From: Hydractinia symbiolongicarpus
Lineage: Eukaryota; Cnidaria; Hydrozoa; Anthoathecata; Hydractiniidae
Assembly (NCBI RefSeq): GCF_029227915.1
Contig: NC_079882.1
Span: 31,860,001-31,924,000 of the forward strand
Length of the DNA: 64,000 bases
Direction: 5' to 3'
In this document: one piece after another, positions 63,966-64,000 of the stretch
How positions within the stretch are numbered: the first letter of the stretch is position 1
Layout: each line of letters starts with the position of its first letter
Position numbers and translations under genes: made by a program
The notes under the pieces: generated by a model
Seen by the model: the letters and a program-made list of their open reading frames with translations, nothing else
Databases searched by the model: none
What the model was told of the DNA's origin: nothing

Positions 63966-64000
63966 GAAAAATCGTTTTGGAAAGGAGTTTACTCACAGGG
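63966..64000 (+). repeat. Partial monomer cut by window end
   Basis: This stretch starts GAAAAATCG and runs through a GTTTTGGAAAGG head to CACAGGG, then stops at the last base. It is the first 35 bases of a B-type monomer, so the satellite continues beyond the window. Confidence 0.95.

Larger units (their letters stand above)
1..64000. repeat. Satellite DNA array, about 203-bp monomer, fills the window
   Basis: Diagnostic strings such as AAAAAATCG, TTTGTATAC, TTTGCCGGCG and AAAATGAAAACA recur about every 203 bp from the first base to the last, always in the same orientation. Example monomer boundaries are 14200/14403, 43302/43505 and 51416/51619. About 315 monomers fit. The hand consensus is 203 bp with 35 C and 42 G. 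No interruption longer than a small indel was found, so there is no intergenic sequence and no foreign insertion. Known context: arrays of 150-210 bp monomers with higher-order structure are typical of centromeric and other heterochromatic satellites in plants and animals. A centromeric role here is inference only. The short reading frames on both strands repeat with the monomer period and are not annotated as genes. Because 203 leaves remainder 2 when divided by 3, each new monomer shifts the frame and stops appear quickly. Confidence 0.99.

Noticed and set aside
1-64000. CRISPR array or other prokaryotic direct-repeat system
   Set aside because: The repeats are 203 bp, contiguous without unique spacers and organised in higher-order units. 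No cas-like or any other genes are present.
1-64000. Tandem rDNA, tRNA or other RNA gene cluster
   Set aside because: The monomer shows no tRNA boxes, 5S internal control region or rRNA-like stretches, and 203 bp of noncoding repeat fills all the space.

Overview
The whole 64 kb is one head-to-tail tandem satellite array. The monomer is about 203 bp and there are about 315 copies, all in the same orientation. The first base is the start of a monomer and the last monomer is cut by the window end, so the array continues at least rightwards and probably both ways. I see no gene, RNA gene, transposon insertion, CRISPR array or non-satellite spacer. All open reading frames here are 60-106 codons long and recur at multiples of about 203 bp on both strands, because the same monomer is being read again; none looks like a gene. 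This is nuclear, repeat-rich eukaryotic DNA of centromeric, pericentromeric or other heterochromatic type. I do not recognise the satellite family and cannot name the species. The length does not match human alpha satellite (171 bp) or the Arabidopsis-type 178-180 bp repeat.

Monomer layout, counting base 1 as the first A of AAAAAATCG: bases 1-60 are mixed and AT-leaning and include the palindrome GTATAC at 46-51. Bases 61-113 form a GC-rich core (about 60% GC) holding most of the CpGs and four CGGG motifs spaced 9-11 bp apart. Bases 114-203 are AT-rich with repeated A and T tracts. A hand-built consensus is 38% GC and carries 13 CpGs, about 1.8 times the number expected from its base composition. 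Three main lineages can be told apart. A has CCCTGGG, CTTTTGAC and CCGAGTCC. B has CACAGGG, CATTCGAC, CCAAGCCC and CATTAAGCG. C has GACTTTACAGG, GAGTCTGGG, GTTTAAAC and often AACAAGTTTGAAGAC. Hybrid monomers are common.

Above the monomer there is a patchwork of local higher-order repeats (HORs): 7-mer of 1,420 bp (0.6-3.5 kb), 10-mer of 2,026 bp (5.3-9.1 kb), dimer of 406 bp (9.7-10.5 kb), 12-mer of 2,435 bp with nested 4-mers (11.0-15.8 kb), dimer (17.7-18.9 kb), 10-mer of 2,027 bp (19.0-22.4 kb), 6-mer of 1,217 bp (25.3-27.8 kb), 8-mer of 1,623 bp (28.2-30.6 kb), dimer within a 6-mer (30.7-32.6 kb), 4-mer of 812 bp (33.4-37.3 kb and 38.0-39.9 kb), 4-mer (40.0-41.8 kb), 8-mer and 9-mer (44.5-49.7 kb), a nearly perfect 17-mer of 3,451 bp (50.9-57.9 kb), then a more heterogeneous tail with a 7-mer (57.9-64 kb). 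Nearly every junction keeps the 203-bp register, which fits repeated unequal exchange or replication slippage between aligned monomers. Only three monomers are clearly truncated, and two of those are copies of one deletion event.
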